A stretch of 64,000 bases of DNA from Buttiauxella sp965119215 (GTDB lineage Bacteria > Pseudomonadota > Gammaproteobacteria > Enterobacterales > Enterobacteriaceae), in NCBI GenBank assembly GCA_965119215.1, contig CBCPKK010000006.1, positions 62,001 to 126,000 on the forward strand. Reading direction: 5' to 3'. Numbering within the stretch: position 1 is the first letter of the stretch; every line of letters begins with the position of its first letter. The position numbers were made by a program, and so were the translations under genes. Under the pieces are notes generated by a model. That model was not told the origin of the DNA. It worked only from the letters and a program-made list of their open reading frames with translations, and did not search any database. This document shows, piece after piece, positions 8,598 through 18,104 of this stretch.

Positions 8598-9566
8598 TTA
8601 CTTATTCTGTTCGGCAAGTCCGTCCAGATAACGTTCGGCATCCAGTGCAGCCATACAGCCTGTGCCTGCAGAGGTAATCGCCTGGCGATAAATATGGTCC
8701 ATTACATCACCTGCGGCAAACACGCCCGGGATGCTGGTTTGTGTGGCATTGCCATGAATACCGGATTGCACTTTGATGTAGCCGTTTTCCAGCTCTAACT
8801 GATCGGCAAAAATTGCCGTGTTCGGGCTGTGACCGATTGCCACGAACAAGCCGGCAACTTCTAACTCTTCGGTAGCATCGGTGTTATGCGCATCGCGCAG
8901 ACGTAAACCACTCACGCCCATTTGATCGCCAGTCACTTCGTCCAGTGTACGGTTAGTGTGCAGTACGATATTACCGTTCTTCACTTTTTCCATCAGACGG
9001 TTGATGAGGATTTTCTCGGCGCGGAAGCTGTCACGACGGTGAATCAAATGAACTTCAGATGCAATGTTTGCCAGATAAAGTGCTTCTTCAACTGCGGTGT
9101 TACCGCCGCCAATTACCGCAACTTTTTGATTGCGATAGAAGAAACCGTCACAAGTTGCACAGGCGGAAACGCCGCGGCCTTTAAATGCCTCTTCAGAAGG
9201 CAGCCCTAAATAGCGTGCAGAAGCGCCTGTTGCGATGATTAACGCATCGCATGTGTATTCACCGCTGTCGCCTGTCAGACGGAACGGACGATTCTGTAGA
9301 TCAACTTTAGAAATGTGATCGAACAGGATTTCTGTTTCGAATTTGGTCGCATGCTCGTGCATACGCTCCATTAACGCAGGGCCAGTCAGGTCGTTAGGAT
9401 CGCCCGGCCAGTTCTCGACTTCGGTCGTAGTGGTGAGCTGGCCACCTTTTTCCATCCCGGTAATCAATACGGGTTTGAGGTTGGCGCGTGCCGCGTAGAC
9501 TGCTGCGGTGTAGCCCGCAGGGCCGGAGCCAAGAATTAGCAATTTACTGTGTTTAGCGGTGCCCAT
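8598..9566 (-). CDS. trxB: Thioredoxin reductase
   Basis: 322 residues (E. coli 321). NADPH-dependent FAD enzyme that reduces thioredoxin in the cytosol. N-terminal FAD-binding motif GSGPAG (13-18), redox-active disulfide CATC (Cys136, Cys139), NADPH motif GGGNTAVEEA, and C-terminal FAD motif FAAGDVMDHIYRQ. An in-frame start 24 codons upstream gives no family similarity; the ATG at 9566 matches the conserved N-terminus. Confidence 0.98.
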   Translation of the reverse strand: MGTAKHSKLLILGSGPAGYTAAVYAARANLKPVLITGMEKGGQLTTTTEVENWPGDPNDLTGPALMERMHEHATKFETEILFDHISKVDLQNRPFRLTGDSGEYTCDALIIATGASARYLGLPSEEAFKGRGVSACATCDGFFYRNQKVAVIGGGNTAVEEALYLANIASEVHLIHRRDSFRAEKILINRLMEKVKNGNIVLHTNRTLDEVTGDQMGVSGLRLRDAHNTDATEELEVAGLFVAIGHSPNTAIFADQLELENGYIKVQSGIHGNATQTSIPGVFAAGDVMDHIYRQAITSAGTGCMAALDAERYLDGLAEQNK

Positions 9567-10068
9567 GAGATCCTCATTGTACGTTGGCAGACAATCGAGG
9601 GATTGTAGGGAATTTAGCGGGGTAAAAAAAGGGTGCAACCGCAGTGTTAGCGAAAGTGTTAACTATATGTGCAATAGCCGCGTTCAATCGGCCGCAGGCG
9701 AATGTGCATAAACTGCATAAAAATCCATCTAAATAGGGTAATTAGTCACGCAGGTAAAGTGATGAATAATCGTCAAGTACCCCAGATATATGGCACGTTC
9801 CACTAAATTTCGATGTTTTGCTTTGACAATCCGCTAAGCATTTGCGAAAACATTCGAGGAAGAAAAACATTTGGTGTGAGCGCAGTAAAATAATCACGCA
9901 TACCTGATGCAATTTTACCGGGTTATTGAAATCTACTCATGGCGTGGACAGACGGCATGAGTGATGTCGATGGCGGCCATTGGGCACCGGTCTTCTCACG
10001 TACACCCGGAACATTGACGTCGACCGGGTTATGGCAGGTGAAGGAAGGAACACAGAGAGACAATAATA
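9567..10068. promoter_or_regulatory. trxB/lrp divergent regulatory region and long lrp leader
   Basis: About 500 bases without a credible gene. It must hold the promoters of trxB (leftward) and lrp (rightward). A TTGACA at 9823-9828 is a possible lrp -35 box, but its -10 is weak. The last 200 bases, GC-richer and able to form several hairpins, fit the long untranslated lrp leader known in E. coli, where lrp is autoregulated and responds to nitrogen and ppGpp. No Lrp site can be assigned by eye. Confidence 0.5.
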
Positions 10069-10563
10069 ATGGTAGATAGTAAGAAGCGCCCTGGCAAAGA
10101 TCTCGACCGCATCGATCGTAACATTCTTAATGAGCTGCAGAAGGATGGGCGTATTTCAAACGTCGAGCTTTCGAAGCGAGTAGGGCTTTCACCGACTCCG
10201 TGCCTCGAGCGCGTGCGTCGCCTGGAACGACAGGGTTTCATTCAGGGCTACACCGCTCTGCTGAACCCGCATTATCTGGATGCATCACTTCTGGTTTTTG
10301 TTGAGATTACTCTGAATCGTGGCGCGCCGGATGTGTTTGAGCAATTCAACACTGCAGTCCAAAAACTTGAAGAAATTCAAGAGTGTCATTTAGTATCCGG
10401 TGATTTCGACTATTTGTTGAAAACCCGCGTACCTGATATGTCTGCGTACCGCAAATTGTTAGGCGAAACCTTATTGCGACTGCCGGGTGTGAACGATACC
10501 CGTACCTATGTGGTCATGGAAGAGGTCAAACAGAGCAATCGTCTGGTAATTAAGACCCGTTAA
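10069..10563 (+). CDS. lrp: Leucine-responsive regulatory protein Lrp
   Basis: 164 residues, exactly the family length, and almost identical to E. coli. Global regulator of amino acid metabolism, transport and pili. N-terminal helix-turn-helix (ILNELQKDGRISNVELSKRVGLS, about 20-45) and C-terminal RAM ligand-binding/oligomerisation domain. It sits between trxB and ftsK, the standard enterobacterial place. The initiating ATG follows a stretch with purine-rich GGAAGGAA about 20 bases before it, so the ribosome site is not optimal. Confidence 0.99.
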   Translation: MVDSKKRPGKDLDRIDRNILNELQKDGRISNVELSKRVGLSPTPCLERVRRLERQGFIQGYTALLNPHYLDASLLVFVEITLNRGAPDVFEQFNTAVQKLEEIQECHLVSGDFDYLLKTRVPDMSAYRKLLGETLLRLPGVNDTRTYVVMEEVKQSNRLVIKTR

Positions 10564-10603
10564 CACGGGCCAGGTGCAAAATCTGCGTATTTTGGTTACA
10601 CTC

Positions 10604-10619
10604 CTGGTAATTCATACAG
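10604..10619. promoter_or_regulatory. Candidate LexA box upstream of ftsK
   Basis: CTGGTAATTCATACAG matches the LexA core CTGT-N8-ACAG with one mismatch. It lies 66 bases before the ftsK start. In E. coli ftsK (dinH) has a LexA-controlled promoter at this place, which supports the call; binding is inferred. Confidence 0.6.
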
Positions 10620-10651
10620 CAACAGTGCCGGGAATACCCGGCGCTGTTGCT
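10618..10651 (+). terminator. Long hairpin at the end of the lrp transcript
   Basis: A 15-bp stem with a single G-U wobble and the loop AATA. The T-run after it is poor (CTCCATATTT), so termination may be partial; it overlaps the end of the LexA-like box. Confidence 0.6.
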
Positions 10652-10684
10652 CTCCATATTTATTAAGGACCTGGAGAGTCTTAC

Positions 10685-13600
10685 TTGAGCCAGGAATACA
10701 CCGAAGAAAAAGAAGTTACATTGAGGAAACTCAGCAGCGGGCGTCGGGCATTAGAAGCCTTATTGCTCCTTGTTGCCATTTTTGCCGTCTATTTGATGGT
10801 GGCGTTGCTCAGTTTTAATCCTTCAGATCCCAGCTGGTCACAAACCGCATGGCATGAACCTATCCATAATTTGGGTGGGATGCCTGGCGCGTGGTTGGCC
10901 GATACCCTGCTGTTCATTTTTGGCGTAATGGCCTACACCATTCCGGTGATAATCATCGGTGCGTGTTGGTTCACTTTCCGTAATCGTGATAGCGAAGAGT
11001 TTATCGATTACTTCGCCGTTTCCTTACGCCTGATTGGCGTATTGGCGATGGTGCTAACGGCTTGTGGCCTTGCGGCGATTAACGCTGATGATATCTGGTA
11101 TTTCGCCTCGGGCGGCGTGATCGGTAGTTTACTGAGCACCGCAATGATGCCCCTGCTTAACAGCAGCGGTGGCACTATTGCGTTGTTGTGCGTGTGGGCT
11201 GCAGGTTTAACCCTCTTTACAGGCTGGTCCTGGGTCGGCATTGCTGAGAAAATTGGCAGCGCGACCTTGAGCGTCCTGACGTTTGCCAGCAACCGCACGC
11301 GCCGGGATAACACCTGGCAGGACGATGATTACGACTACGAAGATGAAGAACATGGCGAAGAACCGGCTGTAGAAAAGCGAGAGTCTCGTCGTGCGCGTAT
11401 CTTACGTGGTGCATTAGCTCGTAAGCAGCGTATCTCGGAAAAATTTGCCAATCCAAACGCTCGTAAAACAGACTCTGCGCTGTTTTCCGGTAAGCGTATG
11501 GACGATGCCGAAGATGACGTCTTGTTCTCGGGTAACAAAGCAACGCTGCCAGAAGACGACGTACTGTTCTCTGGCAACAAAGCGACCTTACCGGAAAGCG
11601 ACGAATACGATCCATTGTTGCACGGCCAGTCTATCGTTGCGCCTGTGGCTGCTACGGCCGCCGCTGCGATGGCGAATCCTGTCTATGCAGCACCCGTTAT
11701 GCCTACGGCAACTGTTTCGCCAGTGACAGCGCCCGCGCCAGCCGTTGAACATACTCCGGCTATTGCCTGGGAACCCGCTCCAACCACAGTAACGCCTGAA
11801 CCGGTGATTGCCCCTGCGCCTGAAAGCTACACAGCACCTCGCGCAGCGGATCAGTACAATCCGCAGCATGTCACCAGTCATTGGTCAGAGCCTGCTGCAA
11901 TTGAGCCTGTTGTAGAGCAAGCAGCGGTCGAGCCAGCTTATTTCCAGCCAGCTCCCGTTGCGCCAATCGCACAGCCTGAGCCTGTTGAAGAAATTAAACC
12001 GGCAGTACGCCCGCCTATTTATCACTTTGAAGAAGTCGAAGAGCGACGTGCACGTGAACGTGAACAATTGGCAGCCTGGTATCAGCCGGTAAATGAACCC
12101 AAGCCTGACCCATACGGCTATGATCAAAGTCCTGCTTTTACCCAGACGACTCAGACCTCAACAGCACCAGCGCCTTTCAGTGGGACACCGACAACGCCGC
12201 CAGGTATTTTCGATGCAGCCCCAGAAATACTTGCTCCAGGCAGTGCCGCGATTTCTGCCGGGATTCCTTCTGGTGTTAAAGATGCAGCAAAAGTTGCCGG
12301 TGCAGCCGCAGCCTTTAGTCCGATATTTAGCATTGCCAGCGATGCGCCACGTTCTCAGGTAAAAGAGGGGATTGGCCCGCAACTGCCGCGCCCAAACCGC
12401 GTGCGTGTGCCGACTCGTCGTGAACTTGCTTCCTACGGGATAAAACTGCCGTCTCAGCGTATGGCGGAAGAAGAAGAAGCTCGTCGTCAGAATGGTATGA
12501 ATAGCGAAGATGGCTATATCGATGATGCTGAAGAAATGGAGCAGCATGAACTGGCTCGCCAGTTTGCGGCTCAGCAACAGCAACGCTATGGCGAAGAGTA
12601 CGAAGACGATGCCGCGCAAGTTAATGAGGATGAAGCCGAGCAGGCGGAGTTAGCGCGTCAGTTTGCAGCCCAGCAGCAACAGCGCTATTCAGACTCACCA
12701 GCTCAGCAGCAACCGAATCAGCAACAGCCCAATAATGTGCCGTTCTCACTGGATGATTTTGATTTCTCACCAATGAAAACGCTGGTAAACGATGGGCCGA
12801 GCGAGCCGTTGTTTACACCAAGCCCTGTTGAAGAACCGACTCCCGTTCAGCAACCGCAAAACTGGCAGACAGCACAACCGCAACACAATGTGCAGCCGCA
12901 AAACGTACAACAGCCTGCACCCGTTGCCGCGCCGTCGATTCATGAAAGTTTGATACATCCTTTCCTGATGCGTAATGGCGACGATCGTCCGTTGCAGCGT
13001 CCAACTACACCGCTACCGTCTCTGGATCTGCTGACGTCTCCGCCATCTGAAGTTGAACCGGTTGATACCTTTGCTTTAGAGCAAATGGCGCGCCTGGTTG
13101 AAGCACGGCTTGCGGATTACCGTATTAAAGCGGATGTGGTTGACTACTCGCCAGGCCCGGTCATCACTCGTTTTGAGCTTGATTTAGCGCCAGGTGTTAA
13201 AGCTGCTCGTATCTCTAACTTGTCCCGTGACCTTGCGCGTTCGTTGTCTACGGTAGCGGTGCGTGTTGTAGAAGTTATTCCGGGTAAACCTTACGTTGGC
13301 CTGGAACTGCCAAACAAAAAACGCCAGACCGTCTATCTGCGTGAAGTGCTCGATTGCGCCAAGTTCCGCGATAGCCCTTCACCGTTAACCGTGGTGTTGG
13401 GCAAAGATATCGGCGGTGAGTCGGTAGTGGCCGATCTGGCGAAAATGCCTCACTTACTGGTGGCGGGTACTACGGGGTCGGGTAAATCCGTAGGCGTGAA
13501 TGCCATGATCCTCAGTATTCTGTACAAAGCTACGCCGGATGAAGTGAAGTTCATCATGATCGACCCGAAAATGCTCGAGCTATCGGTCTATGAAGGCATT

Positions 13601-14488
13601 CCGCATCTGTTGACCGAAGTGGTCACCGACATGAAAGATGCGGCGAATGCGCTGCGCTGGAGTGTTAACGAGATGGAGCGTCGCTATAAGCTGATGTCGG
13701 CGCTTGGCGTGCGTAACCTCGCAGGCTACAACGAGCGTATTCTGGAAGCTGAACGCATGGGTCGTCCGATTCCAGACCCATTCTGGAAGCCTGGCGACAG
13801 CATGGAAGTGGCACATCCAATGCTCGAAAAACTGCCGTATATCGTGGTACTGGTCGATGAATTTGCTGACTTGATGATGACGGTCGGCAAAAAAGTCGAA
13901 GAGTTGATTGCTCGCCTGGCACAGAAAGCGCGTGCGGCAGGTATTCACTTGGTGCTTGCAACACAGCGACCATCGGTAGATGTCATTACCGGTCTGATTA
14001 AAGCGAATATTCCAACGCGCATTGCGTTTACCGTGTCGAGCAAAATTGACTCCCGTACCATTCTTGATCAGGCCGGTGCAGAATCACTGTTAGGTATGGG
14101 TGATATGCTTTATTCCGGGCCGAACTCCACGACACCAGTGCGTGTCCACGGCGCGTTTGTTCGCGACCAGGAAGTTCATGCGGTCGTTCAGGACTGGAAA
14201 GCGCGTGGTCGTCCGCAATACATCACGGGTATTACTTCCGATAGCGAAAGTGAAGGCGGTGCAGGTGGTGGTATAGACGGTGATGAAGAGCTTGACCCGC
14301 TATTTGATCAAGCCGTCGCTTTTGTGGTCGAAAAACGTAAAGCGTCTATTTCCGGTGTTCAGCGTCAGTTCCGTATTGGCTACAACCGAGCGGCTCGAAT
14401 TGTTGAACAGATGGAAGCGCAGGGGATTGTGAGCCCGCAAGGGAATAACGGTAACCGCGAAGTGCTTGCTCCACCGCCATTCGAATAG
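10685..14488 (+). CDS. ftsK: FtsK, cell-division DNA translocase
   Basis: 1267 residues (E. coli 1329). FtsK sits at the septum, pumps chromosomal DNA towards dif and activates XerCD recombination. About four membrane segments in the first 200 residues; a long Pro/Gln/Ala-rich linker (about 200-780); motor domain with Walker A GTTGSGKS (928-935) and Walker B IVVLVDEFADLMM; C-terminal gamma winged helix (about 1200-1267) that reads KOPS. Start is TTG at 10685, as in E. coli, giving MSQEYTEEKEVTL. The linker is about 60 residues shorter than in E. coli: the Gln/Pro repeats are missing, but two other motifs are duplicated (see findings). Confidence 0.97.
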   Translation: MSQEYTEEKEVTLRKLSSGRRALEALLLLVAIFAVYLMVALLSFNPSDPSWSQTAWHEPIHNLGGMPGAWLADTLLFIFGVMAYTIPVIIIGACWFTFRNRDSEEFIDYFAVSLRLIGVLAMVLTACGLAAINADDIWYFASGGVIGSLLSTAMMPLLNSSGGTIALLCVWAAGLTLFTGWSWVGIAEKIGSATLSVLTFASNRTRRDNTWQDDDYDYEDEEHGEEPAVEKRESRRARILRGALARKQRISEKFANPNARKTDSALFSGKRMDDAEDDVLFSGNKATLPEDDVLFSGNKATLPESDEYDPLLHGQSIVAPVAATAAAAMANPVYAAPVMPTATVSPVTAPAPAVEHTPAIAWEPAPTTVTPEPVIAPAPESYTAPRAADQYNPQHVTSHWSEPAAIEPVVEQAAVEPAYFQPAPVAPIAQPEPVEEIKPAVRPPIYHFEEVEERRAREREQLAAWYQPVNEPKPDPYGYDQSPAFTQTTQTSTAPAPFSGTPTTPPGIFDAAPEILAPGSAAISAGIPSGVKDAAKVAGAAAAFSPIFSIASDAPRSQVKEGIGPQLPRPNRVRVPTRRELASYGIKLPSQRMAEEEEARRQNGMNSEDGYIDDAEEMEQHELARQFAAQQQQRYGEEYEDDAAQVNEDEAEQAELARQFAAQQQQRYSDSPAQQQPNQQQPNNVPFSLDDFDFSPMKTLVNDGPSEPLFTPSPVEEPTPVQQPQNWQTAQPQHNVQPQNVQQPAPVAAPSIHESLIHPFLMRNGDDRPLQRPTTPLPSLDLLTSPPSEVEPVDTFALEQMARLVEARLADYRIKADVVDYSPGPVITRFELDLAPGVKAARISNLSRDLARSLSTVAVRVVEVIPGKPYVGLELPNKKRQTVYLREVLDCAKFRDSPSPLTVVLGKDIGGESVVADLAKMPHLLVAGTTGSGKSVGVNAMILSILYKATPDEVKFIMIDPKMLELSVYEGIPHLLTEVVTDMKDAANALRWSVNEMERRYKLMSALGVRNLAGYNERILEAERMGRPIPDPFWKPGDSMEVAHPMLEKLPYIVVLVDEFADLMMTVGKKVEELIARLAQKARAAGIHLVLATQRPSVDVITGLIKANIPTRIAFTVSSKIDSRTILDQAGAESLLGMGDMLYSGPNSTTPVRVHGAFVRDQEVHAVVQDWKARGRPQYITGITSDSESEGGAGGGIDGDEELDPLFDQAVAFVVEKRKASISGVQRQFRIGYNRAARIVEQMEAQGIVSPQGNNGNREVLAPPPFE

Positions 14489-14495
14489 CCCTGAG

Positions 14496-14523
14496 CAAAA
14501 GAGTCGCCGTTGCGGCTCTTTTG
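14496..14523 (+). terminator. ftsK terminator
   Basis: 12-bp stem CAAAAGAGTCGC/GCGGCTCTTTTG with one wobble pair directly after ftsK. Confidence 0.75.
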
Positions 14524-14651
14524 CAAAGAAGGGTAAATTACTAGAAAATCAGCTTATTCTTCTGTTGCTGCGCAATAACTCTCAATTAGAGTGGGCAACA
14601 GAAATGCCACAGCGCAGTCGCTTTGTGGCGCATGAATTTTAAGGGATCATA

Positions 14652-15263
14652 ATGAAAAAAATCGCTATTACTTGTGCTTTGTTGACTGCTCTGACTGCAA
14701 CCGCTGCCTGGGCTGATGCCGCAGGTGACCTGAAAGCTCGTCTGGACAAAGTCAGCAGCTTCCACGCCAGCTTTACCCAGAAAGTGACAGATGGTAGTGG
14801 TGCCGCCGTTCAGGAAGGCCAGGGCGATTTGTGGGTTAAACGTCCTAATTTGTTCAACTGGCATATGACTCAGCCAGATGAAAGTATTCTGGTTTCCGAT
14901 GGCAAAACATTGTGGTTCTACAACCCGTTTGTTGAGCAGGTCAGTGCAACCTGGCTGAAAGATGCGACCGGCAATACTCCGTTTATGCTGATTGCACGTA
15001 ACCAAAGCAGCGACTGGCAGCAATACAACATTAAACAAAGTGGTGATGATTTTGTGCTGACGCCAAAAACCAGCGCCGGTAACCTCAAGCAGTTCACCAT
15101 TAACGTCGGCAACGACGGGACTATCCATCAGTTCAGTGCGATTGAGCAAGACGATCAACGCAGCAGCTATGCGCTGAAAACTCAGCAAAATGGCTCAGTG
15201 GATATGAGTAAGTTTACGTTTACCCCGCCTAAAGGTGTGACGGTGGACGACCAACGTAAGTAG
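14652..15263 (+). CDS. lolA: LolA, periplasmic lipoprotein chaperone
   Basis: 203 residues, as in E. coli. LolA takes lipoproteins from the LolCDE complex and carries them to LolB in the outer membrane. Signal peptide MKKIAITCALLTALTATAAWA with cleavage before DAAGDLKARL. The mature part has the LolA beta-barrel sequence, including the FTQKVTDGSG and WVKRPNLFNWHMTQPDE regions. rarA begins 8 bases after its stop, suggesting one transcript. Confidence 0.97.
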   Translation: MKKIAITCALLTALTATAAWADAAGDLKARLDKVSSFHASFTQKVTDGSGAAVQEGQGDLWVKRPNLFNWHMTQPDESILVSDGKTLWFYNPFVEQVSATWLKDATGNTPFMLIARNQSSDWQQYNIKQSGDDFVLTPKTSAGNLKQFTINVGNDGTIHQFSAIEQDDQRSSYALKTQQNGSVDMSKFTFTPPKGVTVDDQRK

Positions 15264-15271
15264 AGGTATGA

Positions 15272-16615
15272 GTGGGCAACCTGTCGCTCGATTTTTCTGA
15301 GAATACCTTCAAGCCTCTGGCCGCGCGTATGCGGCCAGAAAATCTCGCGCAATATATCGGCCAACAACATCTGCTAGCGCCGGGCAAACCGCTTCCTAAA
15401 GCTATCGAGGCGGGGCATCTCCATTCAATGATTTTATGGGGGCCGCCGGGTACGGGCAAAACGACACTGGCTGAAGTGATTGCTCACTACGCTGATGCGG
15501 ATGTAGAACGTATATCTGCTGTCACCTCGGGCGTGAAAGAAATCCGAGAGGCTATAGAACGAGCGCGCCAGAACCGCAATGCGGGACGACGCACCATTCT
15601 GTTTGTCGACGAAGTGCATCGCTTCAACAAAAGCCAGCAAGACGCTTTTCTGCCTCACATTGAAGACGGCACGATCACATTCATTGGTGCTACCACCGAG
15701 AACCCATCCTTCGAACTCAATTCGGCACTTCTTTCCCGTGCCCGTGTTTATTTGCTCAAATCGCTGACCACTGATGACATCGAAAAAGTAATCGAACAAG
15801 CGATGAGCGATACAGCACGTGGTTATGGCGGCCAAAATATTGTTCTGCCGGATGATACTCGCCGAGCCATTGCGGAACTGGTCAACGGTGATGCGCGCCG
15901 CGCGTTGAATACATTGGAAATGATGGCCGATATGGCTGAAACCAATGCGAATGGCAAACGCGAATTACACATTGCGCTGCTGACTGAAATCGCAGGGGAA
16001 CGCAGTGCGCGCTTTGATAATAAAGGCGACCGTTTCTACGATTTGATTTCTGCATTACATAAATCGGTGCGCGGTTCTTCGCCGGACGCAGCGCTGTATT
16101 GGTATGCACGCATTATCACGGCGGGTGGCGATCCGTTATATGTGGCTCGTCGTTTGCTGGCGATTGCTTCCGAAGATGTGGGTAATGCTGACCCGCGAGG
16201 GATGCAGGTCGCTATTTCTGCGTGGGATTGTTTTACTCGAGTTGGCCCCGCAGAAGGTGAACGCGCAATCGCTCAGGCTATTGTTTACCTGGCGTGTGCA
16301 CCAAAAAGCAATGCTGTTTATACCGCGTTCAAGGCGGCGATGGCGGATGCCCGCGAACGCCCGGATTACGACGTTCCTGTTCATCTGCGCAATGCGCCAA
16401 CCAAGCTGATGAAAGAAATGGGTTACGGGCAAGAGTATCGTTATGCTCATGACGAACCTAACGCCTATGCTTCCGGGGAAGTCTACTTCCCACAGGAAAT
16501 GGCACAAACACGCTATTATAAGCCGACAAACAGAGGTCTTGAGGGCAAGATTGGTGAAAAGCTCGCCTGGCTTGCTGAACAGGATCAAAATAGCCCGACA
16601 AAACGCTACCGCTAA
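15272..16615 (+). CDS. rarA: RarA (MgsA), replication-associated AAA+ ATPase
   Basis: 447 residues, as in E. coli. RarA belongs to the clamp-loader-like AAA+ family, binds SSB and acts at stalled or gapped replication forks. Walker A GPPGTGKTT near residue 55-63, Walker B FVDEVHRFNK, sensor GATTENPSFELN. Start is GTG at 15272: the nearby ATG at 15268 is out of frame, and AGAGG stands 5 bases before the GTG. The C-terminus ends EGKIGEKLAWLAEQDQNSP-type, typical of the enterobacterial protein. Confidence 0.97.
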   Translation: MGNLSLDFSENTFKPLAARMRPENLAQYIGQQHLLAPGKPLPKAIEAGHLHSMILWGPPGTGKTTLAEVIAHYADADVERISAVTSGVKEIREAIERARQNRNAGRRTILFVDEVHRFNKSQQDAFLPHIEDGTITFIGATTENPSFELNSALLSRARVYLLKSLTTDDIEKVIEQAMSDTARGYGGQNIVLPDDTRRAIAELVNGDARRALNTLEMMADMAETNANGKRELHIALLTEIAGERSARFDNKGDRFYDLISALHKSVRGSSPDAALYWYARIITAGGDPLYVARRLLAIASEDVGNADPRGMQVAISAWDCFTRVGPAEGERAIAQAIVYLACAPKSNAVYTAFKAAMADARERPDYDVPVHLRNAPTKLMKEMGYGQEYRYAHDEPNAYASGEVYFPQEMAQTRYYKPTNRGLEGKIGEKLAWLAEQDQNSPTKRYR

Positions 16616-16707
16616 AGCAGGCGTTGCGGTAAGGTTAGCAAGAATATCAATGCGGTTGCAGGCTGTAGCCGCACTCCCTCCTTCAATTCGATAAGCACAG
16701 GATAAGC

Positions 16708-18000
16708 ATGCTCGATCCCAATCTGCTGCGTACAGAGCCAGACGCAGTCGCTGAAAAACTGGCACGCCGAGGCTTCAAGCTGGATGTAGAAACGCTGCGC
16801 TCTCTGGAAGAGCGTCGTAAAGTGTTGCAGGTCAAAACTGAAAATCTGCAAGCTGAGCGTAACTCACGATCGAAATCCATTGGCCAGGCGAAAGCGCGTG
16901 GCGAAGACATTGAGCCGCTGCGTTTGCAAGTCAACCAGTTGGGTGAGGAGCTGGATGCAGCAAAAGCTGAGCTTGATTCTCTGCTGTCTGAAATCCGCGA
17001 CATCTCGCTGACGCTGCCGAACATTCCGGATGATTGCGTGCCTTTGGGTAAAGACGACAGCGAAAACGTTGAAGTCAGCCGCTGGGGTGAGCCGCGTAAA
17101 TTCGATTTTGAAATACGCGATCACGTAACCCTCGGCGAAATGGCCAAAGGTCTGGACTTTGCTGCTGCGGTAAAACTGACCGGTTCCCGTTTTGTCGTGA
17201 TGCAGGGGCAAATCGCTCGTATGCACCGCGCCCTGAGCCAGTTCATGCTGGATCTGCATACCGAACAGCACGGTTACACTGAAAACTACGTTCCTTATCT
17301 GGTGAACCATGAAACGCTGTACGGTACTGGTCAGTTGCCTAAATTCGGTGCTGATTTGTTCCATACTCGTCCGCTGGATGAAGAAGCGGGTAGCAGCAAT
17401 TATGCGCTGATCCCGACAGCAGAAGTCCCGTTGACCAACCTGTTGCGCGACGAGATCATTGATGAAGACTCTCTGCCACTGAAAATGACCGCCCATACCC
17501 CATGCTTCCGTTCTGAAGCGGGTTCTTATGGCCGTGATACGCGTGGTCTGATCCGTCAGCATCAGTTCGATAAAGTTGAGATGGTGCAGATCGTTCGTCC
17601 AGAAGACTCTATGGATGCTCTGGAAGAACTGACCGGTCATGCTGAGAAAGTGTTGCAGTTGCTGGGCCTGCCGTACCGCAAAGTGCTGCTGTGCAGTGGC
17701 GATATCGGCTTTGGTTCTGCTAAGACCTACGATCTGGAAGTGTGGCTGCCAGCGCAGGACACTTACCGTGAGATCTCCTCATGCTCGAACATGTGGGATT
17801 TCCAGGCGCGCCGCCTACAGGCTCGCTGCCGTAGCAAGTCTGATAAGAAAACACGTCTGGTGCACACACTGAACGGTTCTGGTCTGGCTGTAGGTCGTAC
17901 TCTGGTCGCCGTACTGGAAAACTACCAACAAGCTGACGGTCGTATCGAAGTTCCAGAAGTGCTGCGTCCGTACATGAAAGGGCTTGAGTACATCGGCTAA
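16708..18000 (+). CDS. serS: Seryl-tRNA synthetase
   Basis: 430 residues, as in E. coli. Class II synthetase that charges tRNA-Ser and tRNA-Sec. N-terminal antiparallel coiled coil (about 30-100), which contacts the long variable arm of tRNA-Ser; motif 2 around FRSEAGSYGRDTRGLIRQHQ; motif 3 GLAVGRTLVAVLENYQ near the C-terminus. A standard terminator follows. Its substrate gene serW is missing from its usual place 12 kb to the left. Confidence 0.98.
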   Translation: MLDPNLLRTEPDAVAEKLARRGFKLDVETLRSLEERRKVLQVKTENLQAERNSRSKSIGQAKARGEDIEPLRLQVNQLGEELDAAKAELDSLLSEIRDISLTLPNIPDDCVPLGKDDSENVEVSRWGEPRKFDFEIRDHVTLGEMAKGLDFAAAVKLTGSRFVVMQGQIARMHRALSQFMLDLHTEQHGYTENYVPYLVNHETLYGTGQLPKFGADLFHTRPLDEEAGSSNYALIPTAEVPLTNLLRDEIIDEDSLPLKMTAHTPCFRSEAGSYGRDTRGLIRQHQFDKVEMVQIVRPEDSMDALEELTGHAEKVLQLLGLPYRKVLLCSGDIGFGSAKTYDLEVWLPAQDTYREISSCSNMWDFQARRLQARCRSKSDKKTRLVHTLNGSGLAVGRTLVAVLENYQQADGRIEVPEVLRPYMKGLEYIG

Positions 18001-18023
18001 TGTGTTGATGCTATTTTGCTCTT

Positions 18024-18049
18024 AAAAAGCGCCTTAGGGCGCTTTTTTT
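18024..18049 (+). terminator. serS terminator
   Basis: Stem AGCGCC/GGCGCT with loop TTAG, preceded by A-run and followed by seven T. Confidence 0.88.
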
Positions 18050-18090
18050 ATGCCGTAAATATTCTCATTCCCACAGATAATCTGCCTTTA

Positions 18091-18104
18091 TTGACTCCAA
18101 ACAA
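18091..18104 (+). promoter_or_regulatory. FNR site of the dmsABC promoter
   Basis: TTGACTCCAAACAA fits the FNR consensus TTGAT-N4-ATCAA at 8 of 10 positions and has the same form as the known E. coli dmsA site. A -10 hexamer TATTAT (18126-18131) lies at the distance expected for a class II FNR promoter (site centred near -41). Confidence 0.7.
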
